In this document: positions 49,366-57,395 of the stretch, piece after piece
Position numbering within the stretch: position 1 is the stretch's first letter
How the letters are laid out: every line of letters starts with the position of its first letter
Source: JBKBKC01 sp046294265
GTDB lineage: Bacteria; Pseudomonadota; Alphaproteobacteria; Rhodobacterales; Rhodobacteraceae
Direction: 5' to 3'
Assembly (NCBI GenBank): GCA_046294265.1
Contig: JBKBKC010000001.1
Location: 372,001-436,000, forward strand
DNA: 64,000 nucleotides
The notes under the pieces: generated by a model
Database searches by the model: none
The model's input: the letters and a program-made list of their open reading frames with translations, nothing else
Told to the model about the DNA's origin: nothing
Translations under genes and position numbers: made by a program

Positions 49366-51806
49366 CCACCCTGCCCACCCGTGCCCGCATCGTCGTCATC
49401 GGCGGCGGCATCATCGGCTGTTCCACGGCCTATCACCTGGCCCGCGACCACCGGGCGGAGGTGCTGCTGATCGAGCAGGGCCGCCTGACCAGCGGTTCCA
49501 CCTGGCATGCGGCGGGGCTGGTGGGGCAGCTCAGGTCCTCGGCCTCGATCACCAAGGTCCTGAAATACTCGGTCGATCTCTACAAGCGGCTGGAGGCGGA
49601 AACCGGCCAGGCGACGGGATGGAAGATGACGGGCTGCCTGCGGCTGGCCACCACCCCGGACCGCTGGACCGAATACAAGCGCCTTGCCACCACCGCCCGC
49701 AGCTTTGGCATGGAGATGGAGTTGATCGGCCCGGATGAGGTGGCGCGGATGTGGCCGCTGATGGATACATCGGACCTGATCGGCGCCTCATGGCTGCCGA
49801 CCGACGGGCAGGCCAGCCCCTCCGACATCACGCAGGCGCTGGCGCGCGGCGCGCGGATGCACGGGGCGCGGATCGTCGAAGGGGTGCGGGTGACCGGGTT
49901 CCGCATGGCAGGTGCCCGTATCACCCATGTCGAGACGGACCAGGGCGCGGTGGAATGCGAGACGGTCGTAAACTGCGCGGGCCAATGGGCGCGGCAGGTG
50001 GGGGCGATGGCGGGCATCAACGTGCCCCTGCAACCCGTGAAGCACCAGTATATCATTACCGAGCGCATCCCCGGCCTGTCAGAGGATGCCCCCACCCTGC
50101 GCGACCCCGACCGCCGCACCTATTTCAAGGAAGAGGTCGGCGGCCTCGTGATGGGCGGGTATGAGCCGAACCCGCAGGTGTGGGACACCGGCCTGCCGGG
50201 CGGCGACGTGCCCGCCGACTGGGAGTTCCGGCTGTTCGGGGACGACTACGACCATTTCGAGCAGCACATGGTGGAGGCCGTGGCCCGCATCCCCGCCCTG
50301 GCCGAGGTCGGCGTGAAGCAGATGATCAACGGGTCGGAAAGCTTTACCCCCGATGGCAATTTCATCCTGGGCCGCGCGCCGGAATGCGCGAACCTCTACA
50401 CCGGTGCGGGGTTCAACGCTTTCGGCATCGCGGCGGGCGGCGGTGCGGGCTGGGTCCTGGCGGAATGGGCGATGACGGGGGAGGCGCCGATGGACCTCTG
50501 GGCCGTGGACATCCTGCGCTTTTCCGGCCTGCACCGGAATCGCGAATGGGTGCGCGAGCGCACGCTGGAGGCTTACGGCAAGCATTACACCGTGGCCTTT
50601 CCGCATGAGGAGCATACCTCGGCCCGGCCGCGCCTGGTGTCGCCGCTTTATGACCGGCTGCGCGGGCAGGGGGCGGTGTTCGGCTCGAAACTGGGGTGGG
50701 AGCGGCCGAACTGGTTCGCGCCGCAGGGGGTGGAGGCGCGGGACGCCTATGCCATGGGGCGGCAGAACTGGTTCGATGCGGTGGCGGCCGAGCACGCGCA
50801 TGTGCGCCGCGCGGCGGGCATGTTCGACCAGACGTCCTTCGCCAAATACGAGGTGTCGGGCGAGGGGGCCGAGGCGGCGCTGCAATGGATCTGTGCGGGT
50901 GATGTGGGCAAGCCGCCCGGGCGCGTGACCTATACGCAGTGCCTGAATACCCGTGGCGGGATCGAGGCGGACCTGACCGTGGCACGGCTGGCGCCGGACC
51001 TGTTCTACATCGTCACCGGCACGGGCTTTCGCGCGCACGATGGCGACTGGATCGCGCGGCATCTGCCCGCAGGCGTCGCCCTCCGCGACGTGACCGAGGA
51101 TTGGGGCACGCTGTCCCTGATGGGGCCGGAGGCGCGGAGGGCGCTTGCGGCGGTGACGGCGCATGATGTGTCGAATGCGGGATTCCCCTTTGGCCACGTG
51201 CGGCAGATCGAGGTGGCGGGGGTGCCCTTGCGCGCGATCCGCATCACTTATGTGGGTGAGTTGGGGTGGGAGTTGCATGTCCCGCTGGCCGCCCTCGCGC
51301 AGGTCTATGACGCGCTGATGGCGACGGGGGCCGAGGTGCGGCCGGTGGGGTATCGCGCGCTGGAAAGCCTGCGGCTGGAAAAGGGCTATCGCGCCTGGGC
51401 GGCGGACATCACGCCGAACGACACCCCCTTCGAGGCCGGGCTTGGCTGGGCGGTGAAGCTGCGCCGCAACATCGGCTTTCTGGGCCGCGAGGCGCTGGAG
51501 GCCGCCTCCACCCGCCCGCTGACAAAGCGCCTTGCAGGTTTCCGTGTTGCCGATCCCGCAGCCGTCCTGCTGGGCCGCGAGACGATCCTGCGGGATGGCG
51601 AGCCGGTGGGCTATCTCACCTCGGGCGGGCATGGACATACCATCGGACAGGGGATCGGATATGGCTATGTCCGCCGCGCCGGGGGGGTGGAGGAGGACTG
51701 GCTGGTGCAGGGACGCTACAGCCTGGTGGTCGCCGCCGAGGAGTTTTCGGCAGAGATCGGGCTGCGTCCGTTTCATGACCCAGAGGGCACGCGCATCCGC
51801 GCCTGA
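49362..51806 (+). CDS. Dimethylglycine/sarcosine-dehydrogenase-like FAD and GcvT protein
   Basis: The 814-residue protein joins an N-terminal DAO-type FAD domain to a C-terminal folate-binding GcvT module. The FAD loop is IVVIGGGIIGCSTAYHLA, and STWHAAGLVG carries the histidine usually linked covalently to flavin. The second half has RRAAGMFDQTSFAKYEVSG and YVGELGWELHVP, followed by ALESLRLEKGYRAWAADITP. Such enzymes demethylate dimethylglycine, sarcosine or related methylated amines and pass the methyl group to tetrahydrofolate. It is the last gene of the operon, so the unit imports, possibly phosphorylates, and oxidatively demethylates a methylated amine. Confidence 0.88.
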   Translation: MTTLPTRARIVVIGGGIIGCSTAYHLARDHRAEVLLIEQGRLTSGSTWHAAGLVGQLRSSASITKVLKYSVDLYKRLEAETGQATGWKMTGCLRLATTPDRWTEYKRLATTARSFGMEMELIGPDEVARMWPLMDTSDLIGASWLPTDGQASPSDITQALARGARMHGARIVEGVRVTGFRMAGARITHVETDQGAVECETVVNCAGQWARQVGAMAGINVPLQPVKHQYIITERIPGLSEDAPTLRDPDRRTYFKEEVGGLVMGGYEPNPQVWDTGLPGGDVPADWEFRLFGDDYDHFEQHMVEAVARIPALAEVGVKQMINGSESFTPDGNFILGRAPECANLYTGAGFNAFGIAAGGGAGWVLAEWAMTGEAPMDLWAVDILRFSGLHRNREWVRERTLEAYGKHYTVAFPHEEHTSARPRLVSPLYDRLRGQGAVFGSKLGWERPNWFAPQGVEARDAYAMGRQNWFDAVAAEHAHVRRAAGMFDQTSFAKYEVSGEGAEAALQWICAGDVGKPPGRVTYTQCLNTRGGIEADLTVARLAPDLFYIVTGTGFRAHDGDWIARHLPAGVALRDVTEDWGTLSLMGPEARRALAAVTAHDVSNAGFPFGHVRQIEVAGVPLRAIRITYVGELGWELHVPLAALAQVYDALMATGAEVRPVGYRALESLRLEKGYRAWAADITPNDTPFEAGLGWAVKLRRNIGFLGREALEAASTRPLTKRLAGFRVADPAAVLLGRETILRDGEPVGYLTSGGHGHTIGQGIGYGYVRRAGGVEEDWLVQGRYSLVVAAEEFSAEIGLRPFHDPEGTRIRA

Positions 51807-51820
51807 TCCTGAACGGGAGT

Positions 51821-51855
51821 GCCGCCCTCGGGGGCATCGAGCCCCCTCGGGCGGC
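51821..51855 (+). terminator. Large nested hairpin after the methylated-amine operon
   Basis: GCCGCCC (51821-51827) pairs with GGGCGGC (51849-51855), and the inner GGGGGC (51830-51835) pairs with GCCCCC (51841-51846). No T-run follows, so it may act as a Rho-linked or stabilising 3' hairpin. A second hairpin, CATCGGT-TCGATTG-ACCGATG, lies at 51994-52014, near the end of the convergent fdhD gene. Confidence 0.55.
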
Positions 51856-51883
51856 GCTGCCGGGGTGTCCGTCTGAACCGTCG

Positions 51884-51930
51884 GGCGGGTGGAGGGTGCG
51901 GGAGCCTCCGGCGGGGGTATTTGGATCAAG
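51884..51930 (-). repeat. Degenerate palindromic element PE-I
   Basis: GGAGG-GTGCGGGAG-CCTCC is followed by GGCGGGGGTATTTGGATCA and AGGAGAGAAC. The head and the purine-rich edge match the family well, while the terminal GGGGGGC hairpin has decayed or moved. It lies in the 265-base gap between convergent operons, which contains no gene I can support. Confidence 0.55.
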
Positions 51931-52071
51931 GAGAGAACGCGGTTCGTCATTTTCCTTGCCGAAAGACCCCCCGGAGCCGTCCTTTGGTTTCGCCATCGGT
52001 TCGATTGACCGATGGACCGGGGGGTGTGAAACACCCGCTGCATCGGTGGCCGTCGAGGCAACGCGGGCCGA

Positions 52072-52938
52072 TCAATCCTCGGCGGATTTCCGGCGGTGGC
52101 GGGCGGGTTCGTCGGCGGCGTCCGAGGGGTCGGCGTCGCGGATCAGCCGGTCTTCGCCCGAAAGGCAGATGAATCGCCGCCCGCGCATCCGGCCGATCAG
52201 CGTGAGCCCGACCTGCCGCGCGATCTCGACCCCCCAGGCGGTGAAGCCCGAGCGGCTGGCAAGGACCGGGATCCCCATCAGCGCGCATTTGATGACCATC
52301 TCGGAGGTCAGCCGTCCGGTGGTGTAGAGGATCTTGTCGGCCCCCCCGACCTCATGCCGGAACATCCAGCCGGCGACCTTGTCCACCGCGTTGTGGCGGC
52401 CGACATCCTCCATGTAGATCAGGGGCTGGTCGCGGTGGCAGAGCACCGTGCCGTGGATCGCGCCGGCCTCCAGATACAGCGACGGCAGGGTGTTGATGCG
52501 GTGCGCCAGGGCATAGAGCCAGGAGGTGCGCAGGTCGGCCGCGGGCAGGGTAAGCCCCTCCAGCCCCTCCATCATGTCGCCAAAGACCGTGCCCACGGCG
52601 CAGCCCGAGGTGCGGGTTTTCCTGCGCAGCTTGTCCTCGTAGCCGGTGCTGCGTTCGGTGCGCACGACGACTGTTTCAATCTCGTCGTCGTAGTCCACCC
52701 CGGTCACCCGGTCATCGGCGCGCAGCATGCCCTGGTTGCGCAGGAACCCGAGGGCGAGGTATTCGGGATAGTCGCCGATGGTCATCGCGGTCACGATTTC
52801 CTGCGCGTTGAGGTAGATCGTCAGCGGGCGTTCCTCGATCACCGCGACGGAGACCGGCGCACCCGTCTGGTCATGGCCGGTGACGGGGCGGGTCAGGCGG
52901 GGGTCGGCGGGGTTCGGCATGATCTGGTGTGGGGTCAT
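52072..52938 (-). CDS. fdhD: FdhD, formate dehydrogenase sulfurtransferase accessory protein
   Basis: FdhD carries sulfur from IscS to the molybdenum cofactor of formate dehydrogenase. The 288-residue protein has PLTIYLNAQEIVTAMTIGDYPEYLALGFL, MEDVGRHNAVDKVAGWM and FTAWGVEIARQVGLTLIGR. The usual CxxC is replaced by a single cysteine in TSGCAVGTVFGD. ATG 52938 (MTPHQIMPNP) is the chosen start; ATG 52920 is possible. No formate dehydrogenase gene is in the window. It is divergent from DUF2478, another molybdenum-associated gene. Confidence 0.92.
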   Translation of the reverse strand: MTPHQIMPNPADPRLTRPVTGHDQTGAPVSVAVIEERPLTIYLNAQEIVTAMTIGDYPEYLALGFLRNQGMLRADDRVTGVDYDDEIETVVVRTERSTGYEDKLRRKTRTSGCAVGTVFGDMMEGLEGLTLPAADLRTSWLYALAHRINTLPSLYLEAGAIHGTVLCHRDQPLIYMEDVGRHNAVDKVAGWMFRHEVGGADKILYTTGRLTSEMVIKCALMGIPVLASRSGFTAWGVEIARQVGLTLIGRMRGRRFICLSGEDRLIRDADPSDAADEPARHRRKSAED

Positions 52939-53007
52939 GCAGATGGTTATCGGCCGCGGCGCAGGTTTCGGCAAGACGGTCCGGGCAGGACCGGGGTGGG
53001 AGGGGTG

Positions 53008-53508
53008 ATGCTGGGCGTGATCGGGATCGAGGGGCGAGGAGAGTGCGACCGGCTGATCGCGGCAGTGGCCGGGCGGCTGACCGGCATGGGATGGCCGCTG
53101 GCGGGGGTGATCCAGGTGAACACCGTCTTTGATCCCGGCCGGCCCTGTCACATGGACCTTCTGGTGCTGGATGGCACGGCGCAGGTGCGGATTAGCCAGG
53201 ATCTGGGGCCGATGGCGCGGGGGTGCAGGCTGGATGCGGGGGGCCTCGCGCAGGCGGCGGGGCTGGTCGAGGCGGCGCTGGCGGCCGGGCCGCGCCTCTT
53301 GATCGTGAACAAGTTCGGCAAGGAAGAGGCCGAGGGGCGCGGGTTTCGCCCCGTGATCGGTGAGGCGCTGGCGCGGGACGTGCCGGTGCTGACGGCGGTG
53401 GGGCCGCGCAACCGCCCGGCGTTCGACGCCTTTGCCCAAGGACTGGCCGAAGACCTGCCGCCGGACGCGGATGCGGTGATCCGCTGGTGCGAGGGAATGG
53501 CCTGTTAG
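53008..53508 (+). CDS. DUF2478 family protein
   Basis: The 166-residue protein is DUF2478, a P-loop-like family usually found beside molybdate transport and cofactor genes. It starts MLGVIGIEGRGECDRLIAAV and contains CHMDLLVLDGTAQVRISQDLG and PRLLIVNKFGKEEAEGRGF, recalling a nucleotide-binding NKFG motif. A GGGAGGGG site precedes ATG 53008. Its neighbour fdhD and the molybdenum hydroxylase 16 kb away give the region a molybdenum theme. The role is unknown. Confidence 0.85.
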   Translation: MLGVIGIEGRGECDRLIAAVAGRLTGMGWPLAGVIQVNTVFDPGRPCHMDLLVLDGTAQVRISQDLGPMARGCRLDAGGLAQAAGLVEAALAAGPRLLIVNKFGKEEAEGRGFRPVIGEALARDVPVLTAVGPRNRPAFDAFAQGLAEDLPPDADAVIRWCEGMAC

Positions 53509-53591
53509 TCCGGGGCGCGGCCTTGCGGGCGGGCCGGGGCGCCGGTAGGGTCCCGCGGTTCGCATCCCCTTTCCGCAGCACTGGCGCCGCC

Positions 53592-54314
53592 ATGACCGAA
53601 ATCCCCTTTCCCCGGCGCGCCTTCTGGCGGGGGCTGCGCGACGGAAGCCCGTTCATCGTGGTCGTCCTGCCGTTTTCCGTGCTGTTCGGGGTGGTGGCGC
53701 GGGATGCGGGGCTGGACCTGTTGCAGGTGTTCGCGATGTCGGCCATCGTCATCGCCGGGGCCGCGCAGTTCACTGCGCTGTCGCTGATGCAGGAGGGTGC
53801 GCCGGTCGCCGTGGCGCTGCTGGCGGGGTTGGCCGTGAACCTGCGGATGGCGATGTATTCGGCGGCCCTTGTGCCGCATGTCGGCCGGGCGCGGCTGTGG
53901 CAGCGGCTGCTGATGGCCTATGTGATGGTCGATCAGGTCTATGCCGTGGCGGTGCAGACCTATGACCGCGAACCCGCCATGCCGCTGGCCGAAAAGGTCG
54001 CCTACTACTTCGGCAACATCATGGCGATCTGTCCGCTGTGGTATGCGGGCACGATCGCGGGCGCGCTGGTCGGTCAGGCGATCCCGGCTTCGCTATCGCC
54101 CGATTTCGCGGTGCCGGTGTGCTTTCTGGCGCTGCTTGCACCGCTGTTGCGCGGCCTGCCCAATCTGGTGGCGGCGGGCACCAGCCTTGTGGGTGCGGTG
54201 GTCTTTTCCGGGGTGCCCTGGAACCTGGGCCTGATCCTCGCCGCCGTCTGCGCCATGGTGGCGGGGGCGCAGACCGAGCTTGCCCTGCGGCGGCGCGGCA
54301 TGGCGGGGGGATAG
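53592..54314 (+). CDS. azlC: AzlC, branched-chain amino acid exporter large subunit
   Basis: The 240-residue membrane protein (about seven helices) matches AzlC/BrnF: LPFSVLFGVVARDAG, IVIAGAAQFTALSLM and ALLAGLAVNLRMAMYSAALVPH, with LRGLPNLVAAGTSLVGAVVF near the C-terminus. With AzlD it exports branched-chain amino acids or methionine. ATG 53592 is chosen; a longer reading overlaps DUF2478. It is followed after three bases by azlD. Confidence 0.92.
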   Translation: MTEIPFPRRAFWRGLRDGSPFIVVVLPFSVLFGVVARDAGLDLLQVFAMSAIVIAGAAQFTALSLMQEGAPVAVALLAGLAVNLRMAMYSAALVPHVGRARLWQRLLMAYVMVDQVYAVAVQTYDREPAMPLAEKVAYYFGNIMAICPLWYAGTIAGALVGQAIPASLSPDFAVPVCFLALLAPLLRGLPNLVAAGTSLVGAVVFSGVPWNLGLILAAVCAMVAGAQTELALRRRGMAGG

Positions 54315-54317
54315 GCC

Positions 54318-54638
54318 ATGTCGGAGGCGGCATTCTGGACGCTGACGCTGTTCCTCGGCGCGGGAACCTTCCTGATCCGGTTCTCGTTCCTCGGGTTTCT
54401 CGGACGGCGGATCCTGCCGGGTTGGCTGCTGTTGCACCTGCGATTCGTCGGGGTGGCGGTCTTTCCCGCGCTGGTTGCGCCGATGATCCTTTGGCCGACT
54501 GCAACCGGCGGAAGCCTTGACCCCCTGCGCGCCATTGCGGCGGCCGCTGCCCTGTTTGCCGGGCTTAGGTTCGGCGTCGTGGCGGCGATACTGTCAGGAA
54601 TGGGGAGCCTGTGGCTGCTGCAATCGCTGACAGGTTGA
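54318..54638 (+). CDS. azlD: AzlD, branched-chain amino acid exporter small subunit
   Basis: The 106-residue protein has three or four transmembrane helices. It has the AzlD pattern: LFLGAGTFLIRFSFLGFLG near the start, LHLRFVGVAVFPALVAPMIL in the middle and a final hydrophobic helix, SLWLLQSLTG. Small AzlD/BrnE subunits are required for export by the large subunit. The start is ATG 54318, three bases after azlC. Confidence 0.92.
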   Translation: MSEAAFWTLTLFLGAGTFLIRFSFLGFLGRRILPGWLLLHLRFVGVAVFPALVAPMILWPTATGGSLDPLRAIAAAAALFAGLRFGVVAAILSGMGSLWLLQSLTG

Positions 54639-54704
54639 GGTGCGCCCGGCCATTTGACGCGATGCAGCAAAAACGACTTGCCCGAAATACCGGTCCTTTC
54701 CTAC

Positions 54705-55703
54705 ATGTCTGTTATGGCAGAGGGTCCGTTTGACGAGTTTTCCGACGTTTCAGGTGGATCGCGCGTACGGCGCGGGCGAAAACGCGCGGATGCACAGCCA
54801 ACGTCCGCGCCGATACGGCCCCATTTGTCCGATCTCCGGTCCTGGCGCGACGCGCAGGCGGCGCTGTCGCCCGCACTTGCTGCGGCATCGCTCGCCTTTG
54901 GCGCGCTTGACGAACGGCTGCGCGGTGCGGACCAGTGGCAGCGGTTGCACCTTGCGCTGCTGGAGGCCACGGCCATCAGCCGGCATGTCGGCGATCGCGT
55001 GGCGCTGCACCGCGTGACGCTGTGCCATGGCGAAGGGTCTGCGTCCCAGGGCGACGCGGTGGACCGGGCCGTGCAGGCCGTCAACCGGCTGATGCGGCCT
55101 GCGGGGGAAGATCTGGCCGACAGGATCGCTTGCGACTGTCGGTCCGGTCCGCGAGGAACGGCACCGCTGCATCACATGGTCACGGCGGCTTGGGGGTTTG
55201 CCTGCCGTCAGGCGTATTGGGAAATCGACCGGGCCGACCCTGCGTCAGGCGATGAAAAGGCCGCGCGGCAGGACCGCCTGGCCGACGCGGTGGTGACGGC
55301 CGCGCGGATCGGCGCGCGGGCGGGCCGGGGCGGCGCGCTGTTCCTGCCGCTGACCCTGGGGGGAGGGCAGGGACTGCGGGCGCATGACAATGCTGAGGCT
55401 GCGCTGACCGTCTGGGTGGAGACCGTCGAGGCCGGGGCTCTGGTGGCGCTGGCTCAGCTTGACCGGCTTGCCGCCTGGCGGTCCCGCGCCATCGCGGCGA
55501 CGGGCGCCCTGTCGGGGCGCGTCCCGGGAAGGCTGATCGGGGCGCTGGCAGCGCGGCCCGTGGTATCGGCGGCCCTGGCCGAAGCGGCAAGCGGCGCCTC
55601 GCGCGCCGCCGTGCAGCGCAACCTCGACCGTCTGGTTGACCTCGGCCTGATCCGTGAGATCACCGGGCGGGGTCGCTATCGGCTGTGGACGGCGGTGCTA
55701 TAG
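54705..55703 (+). CDS. DUF1612 / helix-turn-helix protein (RHE_PE00001 family)
   Basis: The 332-residue protein fits the rhizobial RHE_PE00001 family: a DUF1612 central region (ALDERLRGADQWQRLHLALLEATAISRHVG, in part) and a C-terminal winged helix, ASGASRAAVQRNLDRLVDLGLIREITGRGRYR. Such genes are frequent on plasmids and islands and resemble Fic-associated adaptors, but no function is known. The start is uncertain: ATG 54705 (MSVMAEGPF) or ATG 54714, without a clear ribosome-binding site. It stands alone, so it may be acquired. Confidence 0.72.
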   Translation: MSVMAEGPFDEFSDVSGGSRVRRGRKRADAQPTSAPIRPHLSDLRSWRDAQAALSPALAAASLAFGALDERLRGADQWQRLHLALLEATAISRHVGDRVALHRVTLCHGEGSASQGDAVDRAVQAVNRLMRPAGEDLADRIACDCRSGPRGTAPLHHMVTAAWGFACRQAYWEIDRADPASGDEKAARQDRLADAVVTAARIGARAGRGGALFLPLTLGGGQGLRAHDNAEAALTVWVETVEAGALVALAQLDRLAAWRSRAIAATGALSGRVPGRLIGALAARPVVSAALAEAASGASRAAVQRNLDRLVDLGLIREITGRGRYRLWTAVL

Positions 55704-55791
55704 CCCGCTGTCCATGGGATCGGGCAGCTTCTCGGGGGCGTGCCAGCCAGGATCGCCAGCGGCGGTTGTTGAAGCCAAGGGCACGCCTGTC

Positions 55792-56688
55792 CTACCTGAT
55801 GGCGGCCAGATGCCGGGCAAAATCGGCCTGCCCCATCAGTGTCCGGCATCGGGCAAACCGCCTCTCGGCATAGGTGCGGAAATCCTCGGCCGGGTTGCCA
55901 TCAGACAGCTGGATCAGGCCCCATAGCGTCCAGAGTAGGTCGCACATCGCCTTGGCGGCCATCATGCGGCCCCGGTCGGCCGCCTGCGCCTCGGCCCCGA
56001 AATAGGCGGTCAGCATCGCCTCCTCCTGGCTCTCGTCCATCCCCGCCTCGACCGACAGGTCGCCAAGATCCCACATCGGATCGTTCATGCCGGAATACTC
56101 CCAATCGACGATCCACATGCGCGCGCCGTCATCCAGCAGGTTCTCGCACAACGGGTCGCAATGGCAGGGCGCGGGGGCCACCGGCGCGCGGGCCAGTGCC
56201 GCGCGCACCCCCTCGGCCTCTGCCAGAACGTCGTGATAGCCTGCGGGCAGGGCAACGTCGCGCGGGGCGAGCAGGCGCAGATAGCCGTCGATCATCGCAA
56301 AGAGGTCGAACCGCGCGGGAAAGACCGCGCCCGAGCGGTGCAGCCGGGCAAAGGCCGCGCCTGCGCGGGCGGCGGCTCCGGGCCGGTCGCGAAACCCCTG
56401 CGGCGTCATCGTCTGCGCCCCCGCCACGAAACGCGTCACCATGATGCCCGTCGCCGGATCGGCATGGATCACGTCGGGCGCCACACCCGCCGCTGCCGCC
56501 TGCCGTGCCGCCCGCGCCTCATTCGCACGGTCGATATAGGCCTCGGTCCCCGGTCCGGGCAGGCGCAACACATGGCTGCCGACCCGCCAGACCCGGTTGG
56601 TCAGGCCCCCCATCCGCTGCGGCACCGCCGCCCGGTCCAGCATCGCGAGGCCCGCCATCGCCTCCGCAAGATCCGCATCTTCCGCCAT
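55792..56688 (-). CDS. Choline-kinase-like phosphotransferase (LicA type)
   Basis: The 298-residue protein has the choline-kinase motifs APCHCDPLCENLLDDG and MWIVDWEYSGMNDPMWDLGDLSVE, which are closer to true choline/ethanolamine kinases than those of the gene at 48.5 kb. It may make phosphocholine for phosphatidylcholine or surface decoration. The start is ATG 56688 (MAEDADLAEA) with AGGGGG upstream. It is divergent from a methyltransferase gene across 83 bases. Confidence 0.85.
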   Translation of the reverse strand: MAEDADLAEAMAGLAMLDRAAVPQRMGGLTNRVWRVGSHVLRLPGPGTEAYIDRANEARAARQAAAAGVAPDVIHADPATGIMVTRFVAGAQTMTPQGFRDRPGAAARAGAAFARLHRSGAVFPARFDLFAMIDGYLRLLAPRDVALPAGYHDVLAEAEGVRAALARAPVAPAPCHCDPLCENLLDDGARMWIVDWEYSGMNDPMWDLGDLSVEAGMDESQEEAMLTAYFGAEAQAADRGRMMAAKAMCDLLWTLWGLIQLSDGNPAEDFRTYAERRFARCRTLMGQADFARHLAAIR

Positions 56689-56771
56689 CGCCGCCCCCTG
56701 CGGATGGTTTCCCCGCCCCCGTCGCCCGGCTATGTTCTTCATCACGGCGCATCGGGGCAAGGGGGCAGGCG

Positions 56772-57395
56772 ATGGCAGGGCATGACGGACATCTGGGCGC
56801 GGTGTATGGCGCAGCCTCGCCTGATCAGATCGCGGCCAGCTACGATGCCTGGGCCGAAACCTATGAGGCCGAAATGCGGGCGGCCGGTTATCGGCACCCG
56901 TCGATCGTGCTGGCGCTTCTGTCGCGCCACCTGCCCGCAGGCGCCGGGCCGGTGCTGGACGCCGGGGCGGGCACCGGGCTGATCGGCGAGTGGCTGCCGA
57001 TCATGGGCTACCCGGAGGCCGAGGCGCTGGACCTGTCCGAGGGGATGCTGGCCGTGGCGGCAAGCAAGGGCGTCTATGCCCGCCTGCACCGGGTGGCGCT
57101 GGGTGGGCCTTTGCCCTTTGCGGACGGCCATTTCGCCGGGATCGTCTCGGCGGGTGTGTTCACGACAGGCCATGTCGGGGCCGAGGCGCTGCCCGAGTTG
57201 TTCCGCGTGGCGCGGGCCGGGGGGGTGATCGTGCTGACCGTGAAGATGCCGCTGTGGGAGGACAGCATCGGCCCCGCGCTGGCGCAGGCCGCCGGGAGCG
57301 TGGCGACGCTGGAGCTGACAGCGCCCTATGTGTCGATGCCCGGCGAGGCGGGCACGGTCCCGTCGCGCGCCGTGGCGCTGCGGGTCCTGCGGTGA
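56772..57395 (+). CDS. Class I SAM-dependent methyltransferase
   Basis: The 207-residue protein has a Rossmann-type SAM-binding motif I, VLDAGAGTGLIGEWL, preceded by a YDAWAETYEAEMRAAGYRHP region typical of ubiquinone-type and small-molecule methyltransferases. SEGMLAVAASKGVYARL and LPFADGHFAGIVSAGVFTTGH follow. The substrate is unknown. ATG 56772 follows an AAGGGGG site. It overlaps the following epimerase gene. Confidence 0.85.
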   Translation: MAGHDGHLGAVYGAASPDQIAASYDAWAETYEAEMRAAGYRHPSIVLALLSRHLPAGAGPVLDAGAGTGLIGEWLPIMGYPEAEALDLSEGMLAVAASKGVYARLHRVALGGPLPFADGHFAGIVSAGVFTTGHVGAEALPELFRVARAGGVIVLTVKMPLWEDSIGPALAQAAGSVATLELTAPYVSMPGEAGTVPSRAVALRVLR

